From contig UQWD01000002.1 of assembly GCA_900544555.1 (NCBI GenBank), positions 62,001-126,000 on the forward strand: a DNA stretch of 64,000 bases, in the 5' to 3' direction. The position numbers and the translations under genes were made by a program. This document shows positions 26,764 through 35,965 of the stretch, one piece after another; the stretch's first letter is position 1, and each line of letters starts with the position of its first letter. The stretch comes from an uncultured Eubacteriales bacterium (GTDB lineage: Bacteria; Bacillota; Clostridia; Christensenellales; CAG-138). Below the pieces are notes generated by a model. The model had not been told where the DNA came from and ran no database searches. It worked only from the letters and a program-made list of their open reading frames with translations.

Positions 26764-28251
26764 ATGCCTAGCCGTATTGGATTTGACAATAAGCGTTATG
26801 TAAAGATGCAGTCCGAGCATATCCGCCAGCGCATTGAGCGCTTTGGCGGCAAATTGTATCTGGAGTTCGGCGGCAAGCTGTTCGACGATTATCACGCTTC
26901 CCGGGTGCTACCCGGTTTTTTGCCGGACAGCAAGGTCAAAATGCTGCTTCAGCTTAGGGATCAAGTAGAAATCATCATTGCGATTAACGCGTCGGATATT
27001 GAAAAAAGTAAGATGCGTGGCGATCACGGCATAACCTATGATCAGGATGTGCTGCGTTTAATCGACGCATTTCGTTCAATCGGCCTGATGGTCGGCAGCG
27101 TGGTTATCACCATGTACCGTGCCCAAGCCGCCGCCGACGCGTTTAGGGACAGGCTTACGCGGCTGGGCATGCCCGTGTATTTGCATTACCCCATACCCGG
27201 CTATCCATCCAACATACCGCTCATCGTCAGCGACGAGGGGTATGGCAGGAATGAATATATCCCCACAACCCGGCAGCTCTCGGTTGTAACCGCCCCGGGG
27301 CCGGGCAGCGGGAAAATGGCCGTTTGCCTGTCTCAGCTTTATCATGAGTATAAAAGAGGCGTTCGGGCGGGTTACGCGAAGTTTGAGACGTTCCCCATCT
27401 GGAACCTACCGCTTTCGCACCCGGTAAACATCGCATACGAGAGCGCGACGGCGGATCTCAACGATGTGAATATGATAGATCCTTTTCATCTGGACGCTTA
27501 CGGCGTAACCGCCGTTAACTATAACCGCGACGTAGAGATATTCCCTGTTCTAAACGCGATATTTGAAAAAATTGCGGGCGAATCGCCATACCGCTCACCC
27601 ACGGATATGGGGGTAAATATGGTCGGCAACTGCCTTATCGACGACGAAGCGTGCGAACAGGCGTCCCGCCAGGAGATACTGCGGCGCTATTATCATGCGC
27701 TGTGCTGCCAGCGCCGGGGGTTGGCCTCGGAGGACGAGGTTTATAAGCTGGAGTGGCTCATGGCGCGATGCGGCGTAAGCGACGATAACCGGCCCGTCAT
27801 CGCGGCCGCGCGGCATGTCGCTCAAAGCACGGGAGAACCCGCCGCCGCGCTGGAGCTTCCCGACGGGCGGATAGTAACCGGCAAAACATCCGGCCTGCTG
27901 GGGGCGTCCGCGGCCATGCTGTTGAACGCGCTTAAAGCGCTTGGCGGCATTCATCAGGATATCCATCTGATTTCCCCCATTGTTATCGAGCCGATTCAAA
28001 GGCTCAAAACACAGCATCTTGGTAACAAAAACCCGCGCCTTCATACGGACGAGATACTCATCGCCCTCTCAATATGCGCCGCCACAAATCCCACGGCAGA
28101 GCTGGCCATGCGGCAGCTGAACCGTTTGCGGGACGCGGAGGCGCATTCCACCGTTATGCTCTCAGCCGTGGACAGCGGCATGATGGGCAGGCTCGGGATC
28201 CGGCTTACCTGCTGCCCCAATCACCAGGCGGGAAAGCTGTTCTGCAAATAA
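26764..28251 (+). CDS. DUF1846 family protein
   Basis: A 495-residue cytoplasmic protein that matches DUF1846 in length and in its blocks: IGFDNKRYVKMQSEHI at the N-terminus, LYLEFGGKLFDDYHASRVLPGF, VVTAPGPGSGKMAVCLSQLY (a phosphate-binding-like Gly loop), and FPIWNLPLSHPVNIAYESAT followed by DLNDVNMIDPFH. The family is widespread in Bacillota and has known structures but no agreed function. AAAGGAG is 7 bases ahead of the ATG. The uridine kinase gene follows after 31 bases, so the two probably share a transcript. Confidence 0.93.
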   Translation: MPSRIGFDNKRYVKMQSEHIRQRIERFGGKLYLEFGGKLFDDYHASRVLPGFLPDSKVKMLLQLRDQVEIIIAINASDIEKSKMRGDHGITYDQDVLRLIDAFRSIGLMVGSVVITMYRAQAAADAFRDRLTRLGMPVYLHYPIPGYPSNIPLIVSDEGYGRNEYIPTTRQLSVVTAPGPGSGKMAVCLSQLYHEYKRGVRAGYAKFETFPIWNLPLSHPVNIAYESATADLNDVNMIDPFHLDAYGVTAVNYNRDVEIFPVLNAIFEKIAGESPYRSPTDMGVNMVGNCLIDDEACEQASRQEILRRYYHALCCQRRGLASEDEVYKLEWLMARCGVSDDNRPVIAAARHVAQSTGEPAAALELPDGRIVTGKTSGLLGASAAMLLNALKALGGIHQDIHLISPIVIEPIQRLKTQHLGNKNPRLHTDEILIALSICAATNPTAELAMRQLNRLRDAEAHSTVMLSAVDSGMMGRLGIRLTCCPNHQAGKLFCK

Positions 28252-28282
28252 ATCCTATCAATAATCTACGGAGGCGGCACAT

Positions 28283-28921
28283 ATGGTAATCGTAGGCATA
28301 TGCGGCGCGAGCGGAAGCGGGAAAAGTACGCTGGCGCAGGAGATTAAAGATTCCCTTACATGCAGCGCCGTCATAATCGGGCAGGATTGTTATTATAAAA
28401 ATCAGGCGTTCCTGCCCTTTGAGGAGCGCAAGCGTATTAATTACGACAAGCCGGATATATTTGATTACAGTGAGCTGCTTTCAGATATCGCGCTGCTCGC
28501 TTCGGGGGAGCCGGTTACGCAAAAGGGCTATGATTACGCGCAGCATATACGCGCGGATTCGGATACGCTCATTTATCCGCCGGACGTGCTGATTCTTGAG
28601 GGAATCCATATCTTCCACGACGACCGCCTGAAAAAGGCCATGAGCCTTAAGGTGTATATGCATGTGGATGTGGACGTTTGCCTTCTAAGGCGCATACAGC
28701 GCGATATAACGCAAAGGGGCCGCAGCATAAACAGCATCGCGGACCAGTATATGGCCACGGTAAAGCCCATGTATGAGGAATACGTGAGCAAATATATACG
28801 GGACGCGGACTTCGCAGTTATGCGCGGAGGGCGTAACCGCATGGCAATCGACGCTATCAGCGCTTACATCTCCGCAAAGCTACTTGCGGAAAAGTTCGTC
28901 ATGGAGGATGGGCTTGAGTAA
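28283..28921 (+). CDS. udk: Uridine kinase family protein
   Basis: A 212-residue P-loop kinase that phosphorylates uridine or cytidine with ATP or GTP in pyrimidine salvage. The Walker A loop is GASGSGKST at residues 8-16; GQDCYYKNQAFLPFEERKRI follows, containing the nucleoside-binding Asp and Tyr; the Walker B/lid region includes VLILEGIHIF and the arginine pair RRIQRD ITQRGRS. Some enzymes of this family, without the C-terminal uracil-PRTase, have other P-loop substrates, so the exact nucleoside is assumed. It follows the DUF1846 gene and overlaps the next by eight bases. Confidence 0.9.
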   Translation: MVIVGICGASGSGKSTLAQEIKDSLTCSAVIIGQDCYYKNQAFLPFEERKRINYDKPDIFDYSELLSDIALLASGEPVTQKGYDYAQHIRADSDTLIYPPDVLILEGIHIFHDDRLKKAMSLKVYMHVDVDVCLLRRIQRDITQRGRSINSIADQYMATVKPMYEEYVSKYIRDADFAVMRGGRNRMAIDAISAYISAKLLAEKFVMEDGLE

Positions 28922-30059
28922 ATTTAAGAACCTCTGGCAGTACGCGCGCAAATACGTGCTCGCCATCATCATTGCCATCGTTTTATACGAGGCGTTGGAG
29001 AATATCGATAACGTTCTAGCGGCGTTTAAAAAGGTAATGGGGATTTTTTCACCCCTGATTACCGGGCTGTGCATTGCTTTTGTTGTGAACATGCCGATGT
29101 CCTTTATTGAAAGGCACGCGCCAAAACGCCTTAGGGTTAAAGCATGGTCCAAGCGCCTTAGGGTCGCTTCAATGGCGGCGGCTTACCTTTTAGTTGCGGC
29201 GCTGCTGTTCCTGTTCGTTCTGATGGTTATCCCCAGCATGACGGAAAGCTTAAAAAGCCTCATCGAGAACCTGGATACTTATGTAGAACAGGCCAGCGGA
29301 TGGTTTGACGGGATTTGGCGGAATCTTCAAGTAAACGACGCCGTCACCGAGCGCCTTCAACAGCTTGGCAAGTTGATTTTTGAATGGATGGATACCGTCC
29401 TTACAGGCGTGGTGAGCGGCGCGCTCAACTTCACTATCGGCCTGGTAACGGGCGTATTCAATACGCTTATAGCCGTGATGCTGAGCATATTCGCGCTCTA
29501 TAATAAAGAAAAGCTGCTGCGGCAAACCCGCAAGATGCTTTATGCCGTGCTAAAGCCCGAGCGCGCGAAGCGTTATGAAAAAATCGCCGCACGATCAAAC
29601 CTTGTATTCCACAAATACATCCTTGGGCAGTTTTTGGATTGCTTTATACTGGGGGTGCTGTGCTTTATCGGGATGAGCTTATTCTCCATGCCGTACGCGG
29701 TGCTTATAAGCGTTATCATCGGCGTAACGCAGCTGGTACCCATAGTAGGCCCCTGGATAGGGACCGTGCCTTCCGCTTTTATCATTCTTATGGTCAATCC
29801 GGTACAGGCAATTTGGTTCGTGGTGTTCATCCTCATACTTCAGCAGCTTGAGGGGAACCTGATTTACCCCAGGGTGGTTGGCAACGCAGTGGGCCTTTCC
29901 GGTTTATGGGTGCTGATAGCCATCATCGTGGGCGGAGGCTTTTTCGGGCTGGTCGGTATCCTGTTCTCCGTGCCTATTATGGCCGTTTTATACACCGTCG
30001 TTTCCGATTGGGTAAATACCCGGCTCAGGAATAAAGAGATTAAGGCCTTGAGCGAATGA
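28914..30059 (+). CDS. AI-2E family transporter (YdiK/YtvI-like)
   Basis: A 381-residue membrane protein with about eight helices, a member of the family first named for autoinducer-2 export (TqsA) that also includes Na/H antiporters and uncharacterised permeases. Family marks are the second-helix block GLCIAFVVNMPMSFIE, the long amphipathic middle region, and IGVTQLVPIVGPWIGTVPSAF followed by QQLEGNLIYPRVVGNAVGLSG. The start is uncertain: TTG at 28914 has GGAGG six bases upstream; ATG at 28908 abuts that site. Both overlap the udk stop, which indicates coupling. Substrate unknown. Confidence 0.88.
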   Translation: MSKFKNLWQYARKYVLAIIIAIVLYEALENIDNVLAAFKKVMGIFSPLITGLCIAFVVNMPMSFIERHAPKRLRVKAWSKRLRVASMAAAYLLVAALLFLFVLMVIPSMTESLKSLIENLDTYVEQASGWFDGIWRNLQVNDAVTERLQQLGKLIFEWMDTVLTGVVSGALNFTIGLVTGVFNTLIAVMLSIFALYNKEKLLRQTRKMLYAVLKPERAKRYEKIAARSNLVFHKYILGQFLDCFILGVLCFIGMSLFSMPYAVLISVIIGVTQLVPIVGPWIGTVPSAFIILMVNPVQAIWFVVFILILQQLEGNLIYPRVVGNAVGLSGLWVLIAIIVGGGFFGLVGILFSVPIMAVLYTVVSDWVNTRLRNKEIKALSE

Positions 30060-30195
30060 ACGGCGCATCGCTGCCCTTTGCCGATATTCCGCCCGCCGCC
30101 GGCTCCAAACGTGACAACAATGTATTTAACCAGTTTCAGCCCTTATAGCGGCCGGACGGTACAGCTAACGTAACGCGCTTGTAAGGAGTAATTAT

Positions 30196-30762
30196 ATGGT
30201 AATGACCGAGTTGCCCGCTGTGATAGTAACGCCCAGATTGCTCCTGCGCCAATTCAATTCGGAGGATGCGCCGGGCGTTTTGGCATTCGCGGGCGATCCG
30301 GAGGCAATAAGGCACTTAATATGGCGGGGCGTTACGAATTTGGATGAAGCGCGCAACGTTATAGATTTCTATTACCGCCCGAAGGGGGTATATGCGCTTG
30401 TATTAAGAGAAACCGGCATGTGTATCGGCAGCTTTGCGCTGAATCTGGATGCAGAGAATGAGAAAGCCACGTTTGGCTATGTGCTTAACCGTGATTATTG
30501 GAATAAGGGGTATATGACCGAGGCGCTTAGGGCGGTTATTAGCATGTGCTTTGAGCAGCTTGCGATAAACCGGGTTGAGTCTTCACATTTTATCGGGAAT
30601 GAGGCCTCCGGAAGGGTAATGGAGAAGTGCGGTATGCGTAAGGAAGGGCTGTGTTTGCAGGAGTTCAAGGTGAAGGGCGCATTTCGGGACGCGGTGCATT
30701 ACGGAATTACGCGCGGCCAATATCTTAGGCTGTTAAGCGGTGAAACCGCTAATGATGGGTAA
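30196..30762 (+). CDS. GNAT acetyltransferase, RimJ/RimL type
   Basis: A 188-residue acetyltransferase of the RimJ/RimL group, which modifies the N-termini of ribosomal proteins or small molecules. It opens with VTPRLLLRQFNSEDAPGV, has the acetyl-CoA loop DYWNKGYMTEALRAVISMCF and ends with VESSHFIGNEASGRVMEKCG, MRKEG. AAGGAG is seven bases ahead of the ATG. It stands alone. The substrate is not indicated by the context. Confidence 0.88.
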   Translation: MVMTELPAVIVTPRLLLRQFNSEDAPGVLAFAGDPEAIRHLIWRGVTNLDEARNVIDFYYRPKGVYALVLRETGMCIGSFALNLDAENEKATFGYVLNRDYWNKGYMTEALRAVISMCFEQLAINRVESSHFIGNEASGRVMEKCGMRKEGLCLQEFKVKGAFRDAVHYGITRGQYLRLLSGETANDG

Positions 30763-30981
30763 AGGCGCGCTGCACCGCCAATCGTCAGGCCAGGTTCTAT
30801 TTCCTACCCTCAAGCAGGCTTTGGCCGCAACGATAGGAATTGGCCGCGCGTAGTCAGGTTAATTGCTCTAAAGTTCTTTACTTGTTAATAGCGGGAACCG
30901 GGAAATATGGACTGCTTCGACACGGAAGAACAGTTAGGTTCAAACCCATAAACGATGAAAAATGATATGAGGAGGTGTCAT

Positions 30982-31194
30982 ATGAAATACAAATGCCCAA
31001 TATGTGAGGCCGAGCTGAAAGAATGCGAATCCTGCGGTTCAGGAATCGGCGCCTTCGCGACCAAGAAAAACGCGCTGAATATGAGTATTTTGGGCCGGAA
31101 CATCACGATTGGCAATACCAATCATGCCGAACTGGAGTCGGCGCACGTTTGCGAAAACTGCGGGCGTTATTTTGAGTTTTTCAAGATAAAGTAG
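30982..31194 (+). CDS. Small zinc-ribbon protein
   Basis: A 70-residue protein with three Cys pairs: CPIC at 5-8, CESC at about 15-18 and CENC near 58-61. The first and last pairs are the usual knuckles of a zinc ribbon. AGGAGG lies five bases ahead of the ATG at 30982. The start at 30955 that would add nine residues has no ribosome site. No transmembrane segment. The partner is unknown. Confidence 0.7.
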   Translation: MKYKCPICEAELKECESCGSGIGAFATKKNALNMSILGRNITIGNTNHAELESAHVCENCGRYFEFFKIK

Positions 31195-31249
31195 CTTAAT
31201 TTATGTGCTAAAACCAGGTTGTTTTATCCCCATGCCCGCGCGTTGCGTT

Positions 31250-31277
31250 ACGGTATAATCATGGGTTATTATACCGT
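31250..31277. repeat. 10-bp inverted repeat containing TATAAT
   Basis: ACGGTATAAT (31250-31259) and ATTATACCGT (31268-31277) are perfect complements with an 8-base gap. The left arm ends in TATAAT, so it could be an operator on a promoter or a hairpin after the zinc-ribbon gene. Confidence 0.5.
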
Positions 31278-31401
31278 GCCGGGCGGCGAAACGAATAAAT
31301 GCGGCGGTCTTATGAGCGTGTGCTGCCGATGAATTTCTATATCGATAGCACATGCCCCGCGAGAGCGTATAAAACTCATGTAGGGTGTATGCGTATTATC
31401 C

Positions 31402-31430
31402 TTGACATAATGTATCTGTTCGCGTATGTT
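31402..31430 (+). promoter_or_regulatory. Promoter of the prohibitin-family gene
   Basis: TTGACA (31402-31407), 17 bases, TATGTT (31425-31430), 27 bases before the ATG. The -35 is perfect. Confidence 0.75.
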
Positions 31431-31457
31431 TATCATTAAAAACAGGAGTAAACAAAC

Positions 31458-32339
31458 ATGTTTCGTACGAAGAACGGAAAACTCTCAGCGATTAAGCTCA
31501 TATCATTCATATTCATCGTCATAATCGCCTTGAGCGTTGTATTTGGGAGCTTTACAGTAATACCCGCAGGCCACACCGGCGTTGTGGTTACGCTAGGCAA
31601 GGTCAGCGATACCGTGCTTCAGGAGGGCATGCATTTTAAAATACCGTTTGTACAGCAAATTGTCCAAATCGATAATAGGGTTGTGAAGCTTGAGGTATCC
31701 ACGGAGGCGTTCAGCCGGGATTTGCAGACTGTTTCCACCGTGCTTGCGGTCAACTACCGCATCAGCACAAGCCAGAGCTATTCCATCTACAAAAACGTTG
31801 GCCCGGGCTTTGAGGATGTGCTCGTACGCCCCGCCGTGAACGAGGTGCTAAAAGCCGTAGTCGCCCAGTATACCGCCAGCGAACTTGTTTCCACAAGAAG
31901 CGAGGTCAGTATTAAGCTGGATGAGGATCTCAACGGCAAGCTAAACCCGAACGGTATATTTGTAGAGGATATTAACATTATTGATTGGGATTTCTCCGAG
32001 GAATATATCGCTGCAATCGAGCAGAAGCAGGTTGCGGAGCAGAACCTGATAAAAACGCGTACGGAGCAGGAGCAGCAGGTAGTAATCGCTGAAGCGGGAG
32101 CGAAACAAAAGGTTATCGCGGCCGAGGCGGAGGCGGAGAGCGCGCTGATAGCGGCGGAAGCGGAAGCGCAGCGTATAACGCTGGAGGCGCAGGCGCAGGC
32201 GGATGCGAACAGGCTGCTCTCCGAATCGCTTACCGCGCTATTGATTGAATATCAGTCGATTCAGCGTTGGGATGGAAAGCTTCCGTTGATTACGGGCGGC
32301 GCGACCCCGTTTGTGGATTTGAACAATCTACCAGAGTAG
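31458..32339 (+). CDS. Prohibitin family (SPFH/Band 7) membrane protein
   Basis: A 293-residue protein with one N-terminal transmembrane helix (LISFIFIVIIALSVVFGSF), a SPFH domain (about 35-195; VIPAGHTGVVVTLGKVSDTV, FKIPFVQQIVQIDNRVVKLE) and a long Ala/Glu/Gln-rich coiled coil (about 195-265) typical of prohibitin and HflC-type proteins, which form large rings on the membrane and restrain proteases such as FtsH. AACAGGAGTAAACAA precedes the ATG. It has its own promoter and terminator and is thus a single-gene unit; no nfeD or ftsH partner is adjacent. Confidence 0.92.
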   Translation: MFRTKNGKLSAIKLISFIFIVIIALSVVFGSFTVIPAGHTGVVVTLGKVSDTVLQEGMHFKIPFVQQIVQIDNRVVKLEVSTEAFSRDLQTVSTVLAVNYRISTSQSYSIYKNVGPGFEDVLVRPAVNEVLKAVVAQYTASELVSTRSEVSIKLDEDLNGKLNPNGIFVEDINIIDWDFSEEYIAAIEQKQVAEQNLIKTRTEQEQQVVIAEAGAKQKVIAAEAEAESALIAAEAEAQRITLEAQAQADANRLLSESLTALLIEYQSIQRWDGKLPLITGGATPFVDLNNLPE

Positions 32340-32403
32340 TATACTGTATGAGAACATTGTTTCTGGAATAGTTTAATTCATACACAAGCTGATATGAATA
32401 TAA

Positions 32404-32446
32404 GGCCGCAGTCCCTTGAGAATCGGACTGCGGCCGTTTTTGTTTT
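32404..32446 (+). terminator. Rho-independent terminator of the prohibitin-family gene
   Basis: GGCCGCAGTCC (32404-32414) and GGACTGCGGCC (32425-32435) form a perfect 11-bp stem with a 10-base loop, followed by GTTTTTGTTTT. Confidence 0.92.
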
Positions 32447-32618
32447 CAGAGTATTTAACGCGGGTTTTAGTTCGAGTATCCGCCTGAAGAAGGTGAAGTT
32501 TAATTTGTGGAATGATTGGGTCCCTTTTGCTCACTGTGATTATAACAACCCATGCAAGCTCGGGCAAATCCGCATCCCTCCCGCATTATATGAGTCTTAC
32601 AAATTCTGGTGAAACTCA

Positions 32619-33476
32619 TCATTTTTTCTTTACCGGGATCCAGATCTCACTGTGATAGCTTTCATCTTCAGTCCCTTTAGCAAAATCGCTGGGGTTTGAA
32701 TACATTTCAATATTATAGCCGCCCGCTATCTCATAATCCCTGCAATTGGGCAGCCATTCGGAAAAGATTTTTTTATTCACATCCTGCATCGCGCCGGGCA
32801 ATGCGCCTTTGCAGAGGAATACGGCCCAGGTATGCTTGGGAATGGTAACCGCCTTAAACCCTTCCGGCACGTCGTTCCATGGTATATAGTTGTCCGCTAT
32901 CAGGTACTCAAAGTCCTTGGAATTATCATCCCCCTCAATACAAATGCCGTATGTTCCGCATACGGTTTTAGACTTTTCCGTTTGGTAATGCTCGCGCCAA
33001 AACTTTGGAATATCCGAGAACGCGCTGTCCATATTAAACCTTTTGGCAACGCCCACTACGGTAAACGCCTCTTTTTCAACAATTTTGTAATTCATAATCG
33101 ATCCGCCTTTCAAAGTAAAATGGATTTGAATCGGCGCAAACGATTTTATCATCGCGCCGTTTTTTCTTACGGACGCGGGGGTTACGCCATGAAAGCGGGT
33201 AAACGCTTTTGTAAAGCTGTCGGGAGATTCATACCGGTATCTTACGGCGATATCAATAATTCTGGCATCGGTCGATACCAACTCGCTCCCGGCAAGCGTC
33301 AGCCTGCGGCGGCGTATGTACTCGCCCACAGTGAACCCACAGAGCATACTGAACGCCTTTTGAAAGTAAAAGCTTGACACTAAAGCTTGGCTTGCCGCTT
33401 CATCAGCACCGATATCATTCGTTAGATTATCTTCGATATAGCGTATAGCTTTGCTCATCCCATCTACCCAATTCAT
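32619..33476 (-). CDS. AraC-family regulator with GyrI-like ligand-binding domain
   Basis: A 285-residue two-domain regulator. Residues 1-105 form the double helix-turn-helix of AraC/XylS proteins (AIRYIEDNLTNDIGADEAAS; RIIDIAVRYRYESPDSFTKA). Residues about 128-285 are a GyrI-like domain that binds small hydrophobic or drug-like molecules (MNYKIVEKEAFTVVGVAKRF, HSEIWIPVKKK). This order is the Rob/SoxS-like MarA-GyrI arrangement. AGGAGG is six bases ahead of the ATG. It is monocistronic, and its targets are not in the immediate neighbourhood. Confidence 0.92.
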   Translation of the reverse strand: MNWVDGMSKAIRYIEDNLTNDIGADEAASQALVSSFYFQKAFSMLCGFTVGEYIRRRRLTLAGSELVSTDARIIDIAVRYRYESPDSFTKAFTRFHGVTPASVRKNGAMIKSFAPIQIHFTLKGGSIMNYKIVEKEAFTVVGVAKRFNMDSAFSDIPKFWREHYQTEKSKTVCGTYGICIEGDDNSKDFEYLIADNYIPWNDVPEGFKAVTIPKHTWAVFLCKGALPGAMQDVNKKIFSEWLPNCRDYEIAGGYNIEMYSNPSDFAKGTEDESYHSEIWIPVKKK

Positions 33477-33817
33477 TCCGTACCTCCTGCCGTATTAATA
33501 GCATATCAAATTCTAGTCGGCCGTACCCGATTAACTTTGCTTAATTTTGTCTGAGAGAAAATATTCCATCAATATACCTATTCTAGCACATATACTTCGC
33601 TGTCATGCGACTTTCTCCAATTAAACGTCATTGCTGTTTTGGATGTTACCTATTTATCTGTTAATTTCATGCATACATCGACCCAAATATCGTTCGCAGC
33701 CCGTAAACGGGTATGCTTACCTATCCAATGAATAACACAGCGGCATAGCCGTTGGCTATGCCGCTGTCATATAAAGCCTTTCCTTCCTTAATAAAGAGGC
33801 CGTTATATCAACCAAAA
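33477..33817. other. Intergenic region downstream of the ribosomal superoperon
   Basis: Contains the terminator-like hairpin for rplQ (33737-33767). The rest is AT-rich with no gene visible; the upstream promoter of the AraC-type gene should lie here. Confidence 0.5.
33737..33767 (-). terminator. Hairpin at the end of the ribosomal superoperon
   Basis: ACAGCGGCATAGCC and GGCTATGCCGCTGT form a perfect 14-bp stem with a 3-base loop, about 50 bases after the rplQ stop on the minus strand; GTTATTCATT follows there, a weak T-tail. Confidence 0.7.
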
Positions 33818-34309
33818 CTAAACCAGCTCGATAAGGGCCATCTCGGACGCGTCGCCCCGGCGCGGCCCCATCTTTACGATGCGCGTATAGCCGCCGACCC
33901 GCCCTTCACATTTGGGCGCTATTTCACGGAACAGCTTTTCCACAACAGGATGATTGTTCGCGCGGGTGCGTTCATGGTATTCCTTCTTGCTTTCCTTATG
34001 CTTTTTGGGCTCAGGAACATCGTATAGATACGACATTATCTGCCTTCTCGCATGAAGCTTGGAAGGCGCGTCGTTAATGAATTCAGCCTCAACGACCTGA
34101 TTCTTGTCATTCTTGGTCTTTTTGGTTACGGTTACGGTGTTGTTATATTCAGCAACGGCAAGGGTAATCAGTTTTTCAGCTATCGGGCGCACTTCCTTGG
34201 CGCGCGCTTCCGTCGTGACAATCCTGCCGTTCCAGATAAGCGCGGTGGTCAGGTTACGCAGTATCGCCCTGCGCTGATCGCCGGCCCTGCCCAGTTTACG
34301 GTTTGGCAT
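33818..34309 (-). CDS. rplQ: 50S ribosomal protein L17
   Basis: Binds 23S rRNA domains in the large subunit near the exit tunnel. The N-terminus MPNRKLGRAGDQRRAILRNL is canonical. At 163 residues it is about 40 longer than L17 of Escherichia coli or Bacillus subtilis; the extra residues sit in the middle (NNTVTVTKKTKNDKNQVVEA and a Lys/His/Glu-rich stretch near 98-115). The C-terminus GGYTRIVKMGPRRGDASEMA is normal. It is the last gene of the superoperon, 18 bases after rpoA. Confidence 0.97.
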   Translation of the reverse strand: MPNRKLGRAGDQRRAILRNLTTALIWNGRIVTTEARAKEVRPIAEKLITLAVAEYNNTVTVTKKTKNDKNQVVEAEFINDAPSKLHARRQIMSYLYDVPEPKKHKESKKEYHERTRANNHPVVEKLFREIAPKCEGRVGGYTRIVKMGPRRGDASEMALIELV

Positions 34310-34327
34310 CTGCTTTTCCTCCTCCTG

Positions 34328-35269
34328 TTAGTCTTCGCTGTCTCGCAAGTTAAGGCCCAGCGCGGCCAGTTTCTGCTGCACTTCCTCAAGGGATTTGCGG
34401 CCAAGGTTACGAACCTTCATCATCTCTTCCTCATTTTTTTGCACAAGCTCATCAACCGTGTTGATGCCCGCGCGCTTGAGGCAATTGTAGGATCGAACGG
34501 AGAGATCGAGCTCTTCAATGGTCATCTCCAGGATCTTCTCCTTTTTATCCTCTTCCTTCTCCACCATAATCTCTACGCCCTGAACGTGCTCAGTCAAGTT
34601 GATGAACAGCGATAGGTGCTCCGTAAGGATTTTGGAAGCAAGGCTTACCGCCTCGTCGGGTTTAATGCTTCCGGTGGTCCAAACCTCCAAGGTTAGCATG
34701 TCATAGTCGGTTATCTGTCCAACACGTGTATTATCTACGTGGAAATTAACCTTAGTGATCGGGGTAAAGATGGAATCGACCGCTATCTGACCGATGGGCA
34801 TGCCTGGCTTTTTGTTCCTTTCAGCGGAAACATAGCCTCGGCCATGATCCAGCATTATTTCCATATAAAGCTTAGCGTTCTCACCAAGCGTTGCGATATG
34901 TAAATCTGGATTTACAATTTCTACGTCCGCATCGGCAATGATGTCCCGGGCCGTAACCTCGCAGGGGCCTTTAGCGTCAACCGTAATTTTTTTCGCGCCG
35001 TCGCTGTGAAGCCTGCAGCAAAGCTCTTTAAGGTTCAGGATGATTTCGGTCACATCCTCCTTAACGCCCTCGATAGTGGAAAACTCGTGCAGTACGCCGT
35101 CAATTTTAATGGAGGTTACCGCAACGCCCGGCAGCGATGAGAGCAGCACCCGCCTGAGCGAATTTCCCAGCGTGGTGCCAAATCCGCGCTCCAGCGGTTC
35201 AACCACAAACTTTCCGTAGTTGTCCGTTGTTTCCACACGTTCGATTCTGGGTCTTTCAATCTCTATCAT
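34328..35269 (-). CDS. rpoA: RNA polymerase subunit alpha
   Basis: A 313-residue alpha subunit, the dimer that starts polymerase assembly and contacts activators. The N-terminal dimer domain (FVVEPLERGFGTTLGNSLRR) and the C-terminal DNA-binding domain (LSVRSYNCLKRAGINTVDEL, then MKVRNLGRKSLEEVQQKL) are complete. Encoded between rpsD and rplQ as in other Bacillota. Confidence 0.98.
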   Translation of the reverse strand: MIEIERPRIERVETTDNYGKFVVEPLERGFGTTLGNSLRRVLLSSLPGVAVTSIKIDGVLHEFSTIEGVKEDVTEIILNLKELCCRLHSDGAKKITVDAKGPCEVTARDIIADADVEIVNPDLHIATLGENAKLYMEIMLDHGRGYVSAERNKKPGMPIGQIAVDSIFTPITKVNFHVDNTRVGQITDYDMLTLEVWTTGSIKPDEAVSLASKILTEHLSLFINLTEHVQGVEIMVEKEEDKKEKILEMTIEELDLSVRSYNCLKRAGINTVDELVQKNEEEMMKVRNLGRKSLEEVQQKLAALGLNLRDSED

Positions 35270-35321
35270 TTACGTTCCCCTCTCTTGATTTATCGAAGGT
35301 CGATCAGGGCCTAAGAAGCGA

Positions 35322-35951
35322 TTACCTTGAGTAGTACTCGACGATAAGATGCTCCTCGATGGTAAGGTCAATATCGTCGCGCTGCGGCATGGCAGCGATT
35401 TTACCCGTAAGGTTTTCGGTATCAAGCTCCAGCCACTTGGGAACGGGCTTGTTTACACCCTGCTCGCGCAGTTCTTTGAAGTTGGGCATATCCCGGCTCG
35501 TATCGCGTATGCTTACGACCTGACCCGGCTTAACAAGGTAGGATGCGATATCCACCTTTTGGCCGTCGACCCGTATATGTCCGTGGTTTACAATCTGCCG
35601 CGCCATGGGGCGGCTCAGGCCGAAGCCCAAGCGGTATACGACGTTATCAAGCCTGCGCTCCAAAAGGCAGAGCATGTTCTCGCCGGTGACTCCACGCATA
35701 TTCGCGGCCATTGTATAGTATTTCCTGAATTGGGATTCTGATACTCCGTAAGCCCTGCGGCATTTCTGCTTTTCTCGTAGCTGCATGCCGTAATCGGACT
35801 GCTTCCTGGCGCGCGCCTGGCCATGCTGCCCCGGGGGGGTATGGCGCTTGGTTACGGCGCACTTGGCGGTATAGCAGCGATCCCCCTTAAGGAACAGCTT
35901 AACGCCCTCCCTACGGCACTGCCTGCAAACGGAATCTGTATATCTAGCCAT
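35322..35951 (-). CDS. rpsD: 30S ribosomal protein S4
   Basis: Primary binder of the 5' domain of 16S rRNA and, in Bacillota, often an autogenous translational repressor. 209 residues with the S4 RNA-binding domain (RRLDNVVYRLGFGLSRPMAR). Four Cys in the N-terminus (Cys9, Cys12, Cys26, Cys31) form the zinc-binding version of S4. Linked to rpsK (15 bases) and rpoA (52 bases). Confidence 0.97.
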   Translation of the reverse strand: MARYTDSVCRQCRREGVKLFLKGDRCYTAKCAVTKRHTPPGQHGQARARKQSDYGMQLREKQKCRRAYGVSESQFRKYYTMAANMRGVTGENMLCLLERRLDNVVYRLGFGLSRPMARQIVNHGHIRVDGQKVDIASYLVKPGQVVSIRDTSRDMPNFKELREQGVNKPVPKWLELDTENLTGKIAAMPQRDDIDLTIEEHLIVEYYSR

Positions 35952-35965
35952 AATCGTTTGCCTCC

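Noticed and set aside
30935..30960. GGTTCAAACCC, which resembles a tRNA T-loop
   Set aside because: No matching acceptor, D or anticodon arms can be built around it.
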